In this document: positions 1 to 7,244 of the stretch, piece after piece | Layout of the letters: each line of letters begins with the position of its first letter | How positions within the stretch are numbered: position 1 is the stretch's first letter | Origin: an uncultured Opitutia bacterium | Lineage (GTDB): Bacteria > Verrucomicrobiota > Verrucomicrobiia > Opitutales > Opitutaceae | Length of the DNA: 10,606 nucleotides | Reading direction: 5' to 3' | Assembly (NCBI GenBank): GCA_903938935.1 | Contig: CAJAFD010000428.1 | Location: 1-10,606, forward strand | Program-made: the position numbers and the translations under genes | The notes under the pieces: generated by a model | What the model saw: only the letters and a program-made list of their open reading frames with translations | Database searches by the model: none | Told to the model about the DNA's origin: nothing

Positions 1-1242
1 ACCGGTGACGAGTGCGGCGAGGGTCTTTTTGCCGGTAGGCGTGATTTGGCGGGCGATGGCGTCGGGCTGGGAAAATTGTAGGGCCATAGCTGCTACGTCG
101 CCGGATTGAGCGGAGGATTCGACGAGCGGCGTGAAAGTCGTGGTGGCGCCCGTTTGCGCGGTGAGAAAACCAGGCTCGATGAACAGAGCGGAGTTGAGTT
201 GTCCCGTGGGCGCGGAAGTGGCGTTGAAATTGCCGCGGCGCAGGTTGAGCCAGACGGGATAGCGGGCGAGTTGGCCGCCTTGAGTCTGGACCTGCGTGGC
301 GTTTTCAAGATCGCCGACGATTTTTTGCGGATCGTAGCCGATGTTGTAGGCAGAGAGGAGTGGGGCGAGGTCGCTGGAAAGGTTGGGCGTTGGCCCGCCC
401 ATCATGGATTGCTGGGGGTTGCTCTGGCGTTTGAAATATTGAGAGGCGGGATCGACGGCGAGGAAGACGGGGCGGCCGCCTAGGATAAATTGATCGACAG
501 CGAACTGGAGTTTCGGCGCGAGGTTTTGCGGGTGGATGACGGCGAGCGCGTCGAGTCCGGCGGGGAGTTCGGTGGCGGTGGACTCGATGCGGATAATTTG
601 AAACGTTTTTTCCCACTCGGTGGTGACGAATTGGCCGGGTTGGGGCTGCTGGCGCATCATCAGCATCATTTGGGCTTCCTGCGGACTGGTGCCTTGAAGC
701 GGTAGGCTCGTGAGGAGGCCGAGCTTCTTTTTGTCGATTTGCTGAACGCTATAAATGAGTTGGGAGAGATCGTACTCGAGGAACTGCTCACGCTGGGGGT
801 TAAGTGCGGAGAGAGTCTTGTGTTGGTCGGCTTGGGTCGCGACGAGGCCAAATTGGATTTGTTCGCCGGTGGTTGGAATGAGTTGGGGTTGGATACGGGC
901 GGCCGTGGCGCGCTCTTCTTCGGGAGTGTCGGGACGAGGGTCGATGACGTTGAGCGTGATTTTTCCGCGCGAGGCTCGGGCGTATTGGCGCAGCATTTCC
1001 TCGACGCGGGTCGCGTAGTTTTTGTACGCGATGGGCAGGCCGGTGGCGGACTTGGTGAAATAGAAATCGAGCGTGATCGGCTCTTCGATTTTACCGAGGA
1101 GCCCTTGAGTGCCGGAAGAGAGCGTATAAATGCGTTCGGCGGTGGTATCGAGGCGCGCGGGGAGATTGGCCGCGAGGTAGTTGACGAGAACGAGGCCGAC
1201 GAAAAGGAGGATGATGGCGAGGGCTTTGCCGCTGAGTTTCAT
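1..1242 (-). CDS. GldG-family ABC transporter auxiliary protein (partial, 3' end outside window)
   Basis: The reading frame is open without a stop from an ATG at 1242 to the left edge, giving 414 residues; the C-terminus lies outside. Residues about 8-24 form one hydrophobic N-terminal helix (LAIILLFVGLVLVNYL), followed by a long soluble and probably extracytoplasmic part. The segments RLDTTAERIYTLSSGT (about 30-45) and ITLDFYFTKS are typical of GldG / ABC_transp_aux proteins, which accompany an ABC-2 permease and its ATPase. Family members usually have a further C-terminal membrane helix, expected beyond the edge. The gene lies 19 bases after the permease stop, so it is the third gene of the cassette. 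No Shine-Dalgarno sequence is visible before the ATG. The substrate is unknown. Family assignment is good, but a role in gliding is not implied. Confidence 0.85.
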   Translation of the reverse strand, partial: MKLSGKALAIILLFVGLVLVNYLAANLPARLDTTAERIYTLSSGTQGLLGKIEEPITLDFYFTKSATGLPIAYKNYATRVEEMLRQYARASRGKITLNVIDPRPDTPEEERATAARIQPQLIPTTGEQIQFGLVATQADQHKTLSALNPQREQFLEYDLSQLIYSVQQIDKKKLGLLTSLPLQGTSPQEAQMMLMMRQQPQPGQFVTTEWEKTFQIIRIESTATELPAGLDALAVIHPQNLAPKLQFAVDQFILGGRPVFLAVDPASQYFKRQSNPQQSMMGGPTPNLSSDLAPLLSAYNIGYDPQKIVGDLENATQVQTQGGQLARYPVWLNLRRGNFNATSAPTGQLNSALFIEPGFLTAQTGATTTFTPLVESSAQSGDVAAMALQFSQPDAIARQITPTGKKTLAALVTG

Positions 1243-1261
1243 GGGGGTCGGGGGCGAAGGT

Positions 1262-1987
1262 TTAGCGTTCGAGGGCGACGACGTTGAGGACGAGCGTGAA
1301 TCCCATCAGCGAGAGAAAGAAGATCACGTCTTTGGGATCGATGATGCCTTTGGTGAAGGCGTCGAAGTGCGTCACGAAACTGAAGTTTGAGACCATGTCG
1401 GCGACGCTGACAGGCAGAATACTTTCGAGCGTCGTCGTGAAGCTACTAAGGCCTAGAAACACAAAGACCGCGCACGCCGCGAGACTCAGAACGAAGCTGA
1501 TGACCTGGTTTTTCGTGAGCGCAGAAGTCAGGGCGCAGATGCCGAGATACGCGCCGGCCATGAGGATGGCGCCGAGATAAGTCGCAGCCATCACGCCCCA
1601 ATCGGGTTGGCCCAAGAAGCCCACCGTGAGAGCCATCGGGAAGCTCAGCAAAATCGCGAGCGTGAGAAACGCCCAGCCGGCGAGAAATTTTCCGAGCACG
1701 GCCTCGAGCGTCGTGATGGGTAACGTGAAGAGGAGTTCGATCGTGCCAGCCCGTTTTTCTTCGGACCAAAGTCGCATGCCCACGGCGGGCACGATAAACA
1801 TAAACAACCAGGGGAAAAAGATGAAGTAACTCTCCAGGCTGGCCGTGCCATTCTTAAAGAAATTTCCGTAGCGGGAAAAGGCGAGCGAGACAGAGATGAC
1901 GAGAAACGAGATGAGAAACACATAGGCCACCGGCGAACGGAAATAGCCGAGGAACTCGCGTTTAAAGAGAGGTCGGATCTGGCTCAT
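1262..1987 (-). CDS. ABC-2 type permease, GldF-like
   Basis: This 241-aa integral membrane protein has about six hydrophobic segments, the first near residues 18-37 (YVFLISFLVISVSLAF). The N-terminal FKREFLGYFRSPVAYVF and the cytoplasmic stretch RLWSEEKRAGTIELLFTLPI are characteristic of ABC-2 permeases of the GldF/NosY type. It should form the membrane channel driven by the ATPase encoded upstream. It starts at ATG 1987, 52 bases after the ATPase stop. That gap holds a small 5-bp hairpin (2022-2035) with no T-run, so co-transcription is likely. The GldG-family gene follows 19 bases downstream. The length is normal for the family. The substrate and direction of transport cannot be told from the sequence; export or a mechanical role is usual for this class. 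Confidence 0.88.
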   Translation of the reverse strand: MSQIRPLFKREFLGYFRSPVAYVFLISFLVISVSLAFSRYGNFFKNGTASLESYFIFFPWLFMFIVPAVGMRLWSEEKRAGTIELLFTLPITTLEAVLGKFLAGWAFLTLAILLSFPMALTVGFLGQPDWGVMAATYLGAILMAGAYLGICALTSALTKNQVISFVLSLAACAVFVFLGLSSFTTTLESILPVSVADMVSNFSFVTHFDAFTKGIIDPKDVIFFLSLMGFTLVLNVVALER

Positions 1988-2039
1988 AATAAAGTCGGAG
2001 ATTTGAGATGAGTACGTTTTGAAGCAGGCGTGCTTTCGG

Positions 2040-2753
2040 TTAGGCCGTCAGGGTGCGGAAGATTTCATCAAGCCTGGCGCCAGGTTGGCGGGCGCGCAGG
2101 GCGGCGGGCGTTTCATCAGCGACGATTCGACCTCGCGCGATGATGATCACGCGGGTGCAGATCGCATCCACTTCCTCGAGAATGTGCGTCGAGAGAATCA
2201 CCGCTTTTTCGGCGGCCATGTTTTTAATCAAAGCGCGGACTTCGTTTTTCTGGTTGGGATCGAGGCCATCGGTCGGCTCGTCGAGGATGAGTGCGGGCGG
2301 GTTGTGGATCAGTGCCTGCGCGAAGCCGACGCGTTGTTTGTAACCTTTAGAAAGCGTCTCGATGGATTGGCTGCGGACGCTGTTGAGATGGGTGAGTCCG
2401 AGGACGTGCTCGACCCGTTCGCGTTTTGCAGTCGCGGTGCGGAAGCCGCGGACCTCCGCGATGAAACTGAGAAATTCTTCGACCGTCATCTCGGGGTAAG
2501 CCGGCGCGCTTTCGGGGAGGTAGCCGAGTTGGCGTTTGACCGCGACGGGGTCGACGGTGACGTCGATGCCGCCGACGCTGGCCGTGCCGGCGTCGGCTCG
2601 GATGAAGCCGGTGAGCATCTTCATCGTGGTCGATTTGCCGGCTCCATTGGGGCCGAGGAAACCGAGGATCTCGCCGCGGTTTACTTTAAAACTAATGCCG
2701 TCCACGGCACGCTTGGTGCCATAGTTTTTAACGAGGCCTGTAACTTCGATCAT
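2040..2753 (-). CDS. ABC transporter ATP-binding protein, GldA-like
   Basis: This is a 237-aa ATPase subunit with the complete nucleotide-binding set: Walker A GPNGAGKST at 34-42, a GYLPE Q-loop region at 77-81 (Glu in place of the usual Gln, as is common in this subfamily), signature LSKGYKQR at 134-141, Walker B ALILDEP ending in catalytic E159, D-loop GLDP and the switch His of STHIL at 190. It energises the permease downstream. The ATG at 2753 (MIEVTGLVKNYG) is chosen because the ABC fold begins there; the frame stays open up to 2846, but the extra 31 residues look non-conserved and overlap terminator-like sequence. No clear Shine-Dalgarno sequence precedes the ATG. It is the first gene of a three-gene cassette and is separated from the upstream exporter gene by 103 bases containing a terminator. 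Confidence 0.92.
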   Translation of the reverse strand: MIEVTGLVKNYGTKRAVDGISFKVNRGEILGFLGPNGAGKSTTMKMLTGFIRADAGTASVGGIDVTVDPVAVKRQLGYLPESAPAYPEMTVEEFLSFIAEVRGFRTATAKRERVEHVLGLTHLNSVRSQSIETLSKGYKQRVGFAQALIHNPPALILDEPTDGLDPNQKNEVRALIKNMAAEKAVILSTHILEEVDAICTRVIIIARGRIVADETPAALRARQPGARLDEIFRTLTA

Positions 2754-2844
2754 GGGATGAAGCGGGGTTTCTGGGTAAGCGGAGTGCGCTTTGAAAACCG
2801 ATGCGAAAAAAAGTTCCGCGCATCGCGCAAGCGGAATTTTTAGC

Positions 2845-2868
2845 AAAAAAATCGCGTCAGGCCGCGAT
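2845..2868 (-). terminator. Intrinsic terminator overlapping the end of the MFS gene
   Basis: On the minus strand, ATCGCG pairs with CGCGAT (6 bp) around the loop GCCTGA and is followed directly by a run of T (A 2845-2851 on the plus strand). The loop contains the TGA stop of the MFS gene, so the hairpin can form only once ribosomes have cleared it. It marks the end of the leuA-rlmN-MFS unit. A weaker GCGC-GAT-GCGC hairpin (2818-2828) followed by another T7 run (2806-2812) may act as a second terminator just downstream. Confidence 0.6.
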
Positions 2869-4071
2869 GGCGTTACGGCGTGGGTCGGGTAGAAACGCGG
2901 TCAACAATCCCAGCAGCGGCAGAAACGAGCAGACGTGAAAAACGTAATCGATGCCGCGTAAATCGGCGAGGCGGCCGAGCGCCGCCGAACCGATGCCGCC
3001 CATACCAAAAGCGAATCCGAAAAAAATACCCGAGATCAGCCCAACACGACTCGGGATCAATTCTTGCGCATAAACCAGAATCGCCGAAAACGCCGAAGCC
3101 AGCACAAGACCGATGATCACGGTGAGCCCAGCGGTCCAAAATAAATTGGCGTAGGGCAGTAGTAGCGTGAACGGCGCGACGCCGAGGATGGAGACCCAGA
3201 TCACGGCTTTGCGGCCGATGCGGTCACCGACTGGGCCGCCGATGATCGTACCGGCGGCGACGGCACCGAGAAAAAGAAAAAGTAGAAACTGCGACTGCTG
3301 GATCGAGACGTGAAATTTCTCAATCAGGTAAAACGTGTAATAGCTACCGAGACAGGCCATGTAGAAATATTTTGAGAAAATCAGCACGGCGAGAATCGCG
3401 ATGGCGGTGATCACTTTTCCGCGCGGCAGGGGCGCGGTCGGTGCGGCGCGGCGGGCGGTGGCGTGGTGCGCACTGAGTTGGGCTTTGTACCAATGTCCGA
3501 CGCGCGTGAGCAGGCCGAAGCCGATGATCGGTACGACCACGAACCAGGCGACGCGCGATTGGGCGTGGTGGGCGACGAAAAGCGCTGCGAGGAGCGGGCC
3601 GAGGGCGCTGCCGGCGTTTCCGCCGACTTGGAAAAGCGATTGCGCGAAGCCGTGGCGACCCCCGGAAGCCATGCGTGCGACCCGCGAAGCTTCGGGGTGA
3701 AAAATGGAAGAGCCGAGTCCGACGAGCGCGCCGGCGATGAGGACCGCCGGGAAGCTGCTGGCAAACGCGAGCAACACCAACCCGACCAGCGTGAATCCCA
3801 TGCCGGCGGCGAGCGAGTAAGGCTGCGGGTGGCGGTCGGTGACGAGGCCGACGACCGGTTGCAAGAGAGAGGCGGTGAGTTGAAACGCGAGCGTGATGAG
3901 ACCGATCTGGGCGAAGCTGAGGTGCAGTGATTCTTTCAGCAGCGGATAGAGCGCAGGGAGTAACGACTGAATGGTGTCGTTGAGCAGGTGCCCCGTGCTG
4001 ATCGCGAAGAGGATGGGCAGCGCCGTGCGTTGGGCCGAGGACGCGGCGGGGGACGCGGCGGCGGAGCTCAT
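2857..4071 (-). CDS. fsr: MFS exporter, fosmidomycin-resistance (Fsr) type
   Basis: This 404-aa major facilitator protein has about 12 hydrophobic segments. It strongly resembles E. coli Fsr: GHLLNDTIQSLLPALYPLL (27-45), AQIGLITL (54-61), LTASLLQPVVGL followed by TDRHPQPYS (65-86) and GSSIFHPEASRVARMASGGR (120-139). A second-half VGDRIGRK loop is the MFS motif-A equivalent. It is probably a proton-driven efflux pump of the inner membrane; Fsr exports fosmidomycin, but the natural substrate is unknown. The start is placed at ATG 4071 because the frame upstream runs inside rlmN as low-complexity sequence; 4071 lies 4 bases after the rlmN stop, suggesting translational coupling. The stop codon sits in the loop of an intrinsic terminator. 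Family assignment is firm, substrate is not. Confidence 0.9.
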   Translation of the reverse strand: MSSAAASPAASSAQRTALPILFAISTGHLLNDTIQSLLPALYPLLKESLHLSFAQIGLITLAFQLTASLLQPVVGLVTDRHPQPYSLAAGMGFTLVGLVLLAFASSFPAVLIAGALVGLGSSIFHPEASRVARMASGGRHGFAQSLFQVGGNAGSALGPLLAALFVAHHAQSRVAWFVVVPIIGFGLLTRVGHWYKAQLSAHHATARRAAPTAPLPRGKVITAIAILAVLIFSKYFYMACLGSYYTFYLIEKFHVSIQQSQFLLFLFLGAVAAGTIIGGPVGDRIGRKAVIWVSILGVAPFTLLLPYANLFWTAGLTVIIGLVLASAFSAILVYAQELIPSRVGLISGIFFGFAFGMGGIGSAALGRLADLRGIDYVFHVCSFLPLLGLLTAFLPDPRRNAIAA

Positions 4072-4075
4072 GCGG

Positions 4076-5191
4076 TTAGGCTTGGGCGAGCTCGCGGTCT
4101 TTTTCGGTCTTGAGGCGGAGCTGGCCGCAGGCGGCGGCGATGTCGTGGCCTTTTTCGCGGCGCAGTGTGACGGGCACGCGGGCGGCGCGCAGCACATCGG
4201 CAAACCCTTCTTGGACGTGTACGCTCGGGCGTTTCCAAGGGAGGCCTTCGACGGTGTTGTAGGGAATGATGTTCACGTGCGCGTGGAGGTCGCGCGCGAT
4301 GTCGCGTAGCTCGCCGGCTTGTTCGACGGAGTCGTTGACGTCCTCGATGAGGATAAACTCGAGCGTGACCATGCGGCCGTGTTTTTCGGAGAACTCGCGG
4401 ACGGCGGGGATGAGTTTCTCGAGCGGGTACGCTTTGTTGACCGGCATGATTTTCTCGCGGACCTCGTTGGTGGAACCGTGGAGCGAGACGGCGAGGCGGA
4501 AGCCGATGGGCTCTTCAGCGAGCTTGAGGATTTTCGGGACGAGGCCGCTGGTCGAGACGGTGATGCGACGCGCGCCGAACCCGAGGCCCCATTCGGCGTT
4601 GAGGATGGTGAGGGCGCGGATGAGGGCGTCGTAGTTGGCGAGCGGTTCGCCCATGCCCATGACGACGATATTGTCGAAGGAGGCGAGTTCGGGGCGGGCG
4701 CGGGGCGTGGTGGCGTCTTCGCGGTAGCAGACTTGGAGAAGCTGGGAAACGATTTCGCCCGCGGACATGTCGCGCTTGAGGCCGGCGAGGCCGCTCGCGC
4801 AGAACACGCAGCCCATCGCGCAGCCGACCTGCGTGGAAATGCAGATGGTTTTGCGCGAGTGTTCTTCGCCGACGTTGTCTTGCGGGGCGCGGATGATGAC
4901 GCTCTCGATGAGTGAGCCGTCGCGGAGTTCGAGCAGGAGCTTGTCGGTGACGTCGTTGGATTCTTTGGAGAGGACGAGCGTGGCAGGCGTGAGGTCGAAG
5001 GTGGCTTCGAGTTTGGTGCGCAGCGGCTTGGGGAGATTGGTCATCGCGTCCCAAGTGCGGGCGCGTTTTTTGTAGACCCAGTCGAGAATCTGTTTCGCGC
5101 GGAAGGCCGGCTCGCCGAGTTCGCGCAAGTGCGCGGTGAGGGAGTCGAGGGTTTCGCCGAAGAGGGCGGGTTTCTCGGGAGTGAATTTCAT
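4076..5191 (-). CDS. rlmN: Dual-specificity 23S rRNA A2503 / tRNA A37 C2-methyltransferase RlmN
   Basis: This 371-aa radical-SAM enzyme methylates C2 of A2503 in 23S rRNA and, in many bacteria, A37 of some tRNAs. The [4Fe-4S] ligands are C124, C128 and C131 in GCAMGCVFCASG. C117 (KTICIST) and C355 (AAACGQL) match the pair of reactive cysteines of the family (C118 and C355 in E. coli). MGMGEPLANYD is the conserved GEP motif for SAM binding, and the N-terminal AFRAKQILDWVYKK is the usual RNA-binding start. ATG 5191 was chosen; an in-frame TTG at 5230 would add 13 poorly conserved residues. It lies 60 bases after leuA and 4 bases before the MFS gene, so it is probably co-transcribed. All key residues are present and the length is normal. 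Confidence 0.96.
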   Translation of the reverse strand: MKFTPEKPALFGETLDSLTAHLRELGEPAFRAKQILDWVYKKRARTWDAMTNLPKPLRTKLEATFDLTPATLVLSKESNDVTDKLLLELRDGSLIESVIIRAPQDNVGEEHSRKTICISTQVGCAMGCVFCASGLAGLKRDMSAGEIVSQLLQVCYREDATTPRARPELASFDNIVVMGMGEPLANYDALIRALTILNAEWGLGFGARRITVSTSGLVPKILKLAEEPIGFRLAVSLHGSTNEVREKIMPVNKAYPLEKLIPAVREFSEKHGRMVTLEFILIEDVNDSVEQAGELRDIARDLHAHVNIIPYNTVEGLPWKRPSVHVQEGFADVLRAARVPVTLRREKGHDIAAACGQLRLKTEKDRELAQA

Positions 5192-5251
5192 GGGCAGACG
5201 GGTCGGGCTGACGTGGTTAATGTAACGCAACGCGGTGCGTCGGGCCGGGTT

Positions 5252-6919
5252 TTACTTGGCGAGGGCGCGGTTGAGGGCGCTGACGATGGCTTTGATGGAG
5301 GCGAGCTCGATGTTGGTGTCGATACCGGCGCCGTAGAGCGTGAGACCGCGCTCGGTCTTGATCTGAATATAACTCACGGCGCGGGCTTCGGCGCCGCGGC
5401 CGAGGGAGTGTTCGCTGTAATTGAGTACTTCGAATTTCGGGAGCGTGGTGGCGGCGAGGGCGCGGACGAAGGCGTCGATCGGGCCGTTGCCGCTGCCGTT
5501 GAGCGTGTGGAGGACGCCGTTAAACGTCATCGCGGCGTCGCAGGTGACGGTGCTGTCGCGCTCGGTGGTTTTGAAATGTTGGAGCACGAGCGGCGGCGCG
5601 GGTTGCTCAAGGTATTCGTGGCGGAAGATCGTGTTGATCTCGGCGGCGGAGAGCTCGGTGCCCTTGGCGTCGGCGCGGTCGTTGATGAGTTTGCCGATTT
5701 CCTTGTGCATGAGCTTCGGCAGCTGGAAGCCGAAGTCGTTTTCAAGGACGTACGCGACGCCGCCTTTGCCGGATTGGCTGTTGATGCGGATGATGGCTTT
5801 GTAACTGCGACCGAGGTCGGCGGGATCGATCGGAATGTAGATCACGTCCCAAGGCGCGTCGGGTTTTTGGACGGCCCAGGATTTCTTGATGGCGTCTTGG
5901 TGCGAGCCGCTGAAGGCCGTGAAAACGAGTTCGCCGGCGTAGGGCTGGCGAGGCGGCACTTCGAGTTTGGTGCAACGCTCGTAGACGTCGCGCACGTGGT
6001 TAATGTCGGAGAAATCGAGGCCCGGATGGATGCCGTGGGTGTAGAAATTCAGCGCGACGGTGACGATGTCGAGATTGCCGGTGCGTTCGCCATTGCCGAA
6101 GAGCGTGCCTTCGACTCGATCCGCGCCCGCGAGTAAGGCGAGCTCCGTGGCGGCGACGCCGGTGCCGCGGTCGTTGTGCGTGTGGAGCGAAATCAGCGTG
6201 CGATCACGGCGCGTGAGGTGCGTGGCCATCCACTCGATCTGGTCGGCGTGGACGTTGGGTGTGGCGTATTCGACCGTGGCGGGGAGATTGAGGATGATTT
6301 TATTCTCAACCGTGGGTTGCCAGACGTCGGTGACGGCCTCGCAGATTTCCAGCGCAAAATCGAGTTCGGTGCTGGTGAAGCTCTCCGGAGAATATTGGAA
6401 ACGCACATGCGTGCCGGCGGCGGCGAGGGCGGCGGTGTGCTGTTTGACCCAAGCCGTACCGCGCATGGCGATGGCGACGATATCGGCGCGACTGGCGTTA
6501 AACACATGCTGGCGCTGCGAGGGCGACGTGGAGTTGTAGAGATGAAAAATAATCTGTTTCGCGCCGCGGAGCGCCTCGCAACTGCGGATGATGAGATCCT
6601 CGCGGCATTGGCAAAGAATCTGGAGCGCGACATCGTCGGGGACGCGTTTCTCCTCGATGAGGCGGCGGCAAAAATCGAATTCGATCTGCGAAGCGGACGG
6701 GAAACCGATCTCGATTTCCTTGAAGCCGATTTTCACGAGCAACTCGAAATACTCGAGTTTCTCCTCGACGCTCATGGGTTGGGCGAGGGCTTGGTTGCCG
6801 TCGCGCAGGTCGACGCTGCACCACATCGGCGTGCGCGTGAGCGTGCGATTGGGCCACTGGCGGTTGGGCAGGGCGACGGGCGGGAACGGGCGGTATTTGG
6901 TGACGGGCGCAGATTGCAT
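5252..6919 (-). CDS. leuA: 2-isopropylmalate synthase (type 2 LeuA)
   Basis: This 555-aa cytoplasmic enzyme condenses acetyl-CoA with 2-ketoisovalerate, the first committed step of leucine synthesis. The N-terminal YRPFPPVALPNRQWPNR (9-25) and the length place it in the long type-2 group (as in actinobacteria) rather than the E. coli-type group. The catalytic barrel shows WCSVDLRDGNQAL (33-45, with R39 and D40), the metal-binding HTHNDRGTG (246-254, H246 and H248) and GNGERTGN (275-282). The last 130 or so residues form the leucine-sensing regulatory domain, ending in the ASIKAIVSALNRAL helix, so feedback inhibition is likely. ATG 6919 is preferred; a TTG at 6943 is in frame. No Shine-Dalgarno sequence is seen. 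It heads the leftward unit with rlmN and the exporter; no other leu gene is nearby. Confidence 0.96.
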   Translation of the reverse strand: MQSAPVTKYRPFPPVALPNRQWPNRTLTRTPMWCSVDLRDGNQALAQPMSVEEKLEYFELLVKIGFKEIEIGFPSASQIEFDFCRRLIEEKRVPDDVALQILCQCREDLIIRSCEALRGAKQIIFHLYNSTSPSQRQHVFNASRADIVAIAMRGTAWVKQHTAALAAAGTHVRFQYSPESFTSTELDFALEICEAVTDVWQPTVENKIILNLPATVEYATPNVHADQIEWMATHLTRRDRTLISLHTHNDRGTGVAATELALLAGADRVEGTLFGNGERTGNLDIVTVALNFYTHGIHPGLDFSDINHVRDVYERCTKLEVPPRQPYAGELVFTAFSGSHQDAIKKSWAVQKPDAPWDVIYIPIDPADLGRSYKAIIRINSQSGKGGVAYVLENDFGFQLPKLMHKEIGKLINDRADAKGTELSAAEINTIFRHEYLEQPAPPLVLQHFKTTERDSTVTCDAAMTFNGVLHTLNGSGNGPIDAFVRALAATTLPKFEVLNYSEHSLGRGAEARAVSYIQIKTERGLTLYGAGIDTNIELASIKAIVSALNRALAK

Positions 6920-7027
6920 GGCGAAACAGGAGCCGAGAAACAAAAGGTTGAACGAACGAATGATTAGAAGCGAGCCGACGAACCGTCTAACCGCAAAACA
7001 GCGATGACGGGATTTGCTAACAGGCCA

Positions 7028-7069
7028 ACGCGCGATCCACCGCTCGGCGGTGCATTAACGATCGCGCGT
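7028..7069. repeat. Long bulged inverted repeat (hairpin)
   Basis: ACGCGCGATC (7028-7037) is exactly complementary to GATCGCGCGT (7060-7069). Immediately inside, CACCGC (7038-7043) pairs with GCGGTG (7047-7052) around a TCG loop. The only interruption is CATTAAC (7053-7059), a 7-nt bulge on one side. This gives 16 base pairs in a 42-base element. No T-run follows on either strand, so it is not a standard terminator. On the minus strand, the leuA leader side, an ATG in the bulge (7055) opens a 12-codon reading frame ending at TAG 7017. Confidence 0.65.
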
Positions 7070-7183
7070 GTTCGTAAGTCGAAGGGCCTGGGAAAGCGTG
7101 GGCATTGCTGTGAATGAGGCGTATCGGGCGGCGGGCGCGGGAGTCAAGGCGGGCGTTCTTCGGGTGCTTTGCGTTTGGGGCCT

Positions 7184-7209
7184 TGTAACCTGCCAGCGTG
7201 AAGCCCGTC
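7184..7209 (+). promoter_or_regulatory. Possible ECF-type promoter of the sigma operon
   Basis: TGTAACC (7184-7190) and CGTC (7206-7209) are separated so that AAC and CGTC lie 16 bases apart. This resembles the AAC ... CGTC core of many ECF-dependent promoters. It would place the transcript start about 30 bases before ATG 7245 and would fit autoregulation. The match is short and could be chance. Confidence 0.25.
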
Positions 7210-7244
7210 TTGCGTGCTGTGTCGGGTTTCAATTTTCTTTCTTT

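Larger units (their letters stand above)
6920..7244. other. Divergent intergenic region between leuA and the sigma operon
   Basis: These 325 bases separate the two divergent start codons and should hold the promoters of both units. The visible structure is a long bulged hairpin (7028-7069) and a possible ECF-type promoter near the sigma gene (7184-7209). On the leuA side, TTAGAC (minus strand, about 6983-6988) followed by AT-richer sequence near 6961-6966 is a weak sigma-70-like pair I would not rely on. The frame of the sigma gene stays open back to 7068, but those residues look non-conserved. I see no tRNA, riboswitch or T-box hallmarks. Confidence 0.6.

Noticed and set aside
2022..2035. 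Small hairpin AAGCA/TGCTT between ATPase and permease genes as a terminator
   Set aside because: The stem is only 5 bp with no T-run after it on the minus strand; it may at most affect message stability.
2019..2843. Long plus-strand open frame opposite the ABC ATPase
   Set aside because: The opposite strand encodes a complete ATPase with all motifs; the plus-strand translation is Asp/Arg/Gly-rich with no domain and is a mirror of GC-rich codons.
5129..6136. 335-codon plus-strand frame opposite leuA and rlmN
   Set aside because: It crosses two well-supported genes on the other strand and has biased, motif-free composition (Val/Glu/Gly/Asp).
6984..7075. attC-like (integron) site at the hairpin
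   Set aside because: A GTCTAAC resembling RYYYAAC occurs nearby, but no matching GTTRRRY lies at the other side and no integrase or cassette is present.
7068..7244. N-terminal extension of the sigma factor to 7068
   Set aside because: The extra 59 residues are unlike sigma region 2, include Cys- and Trp-rich stretches, and overlap the hairpin element; ATG 7245 fits the family length.
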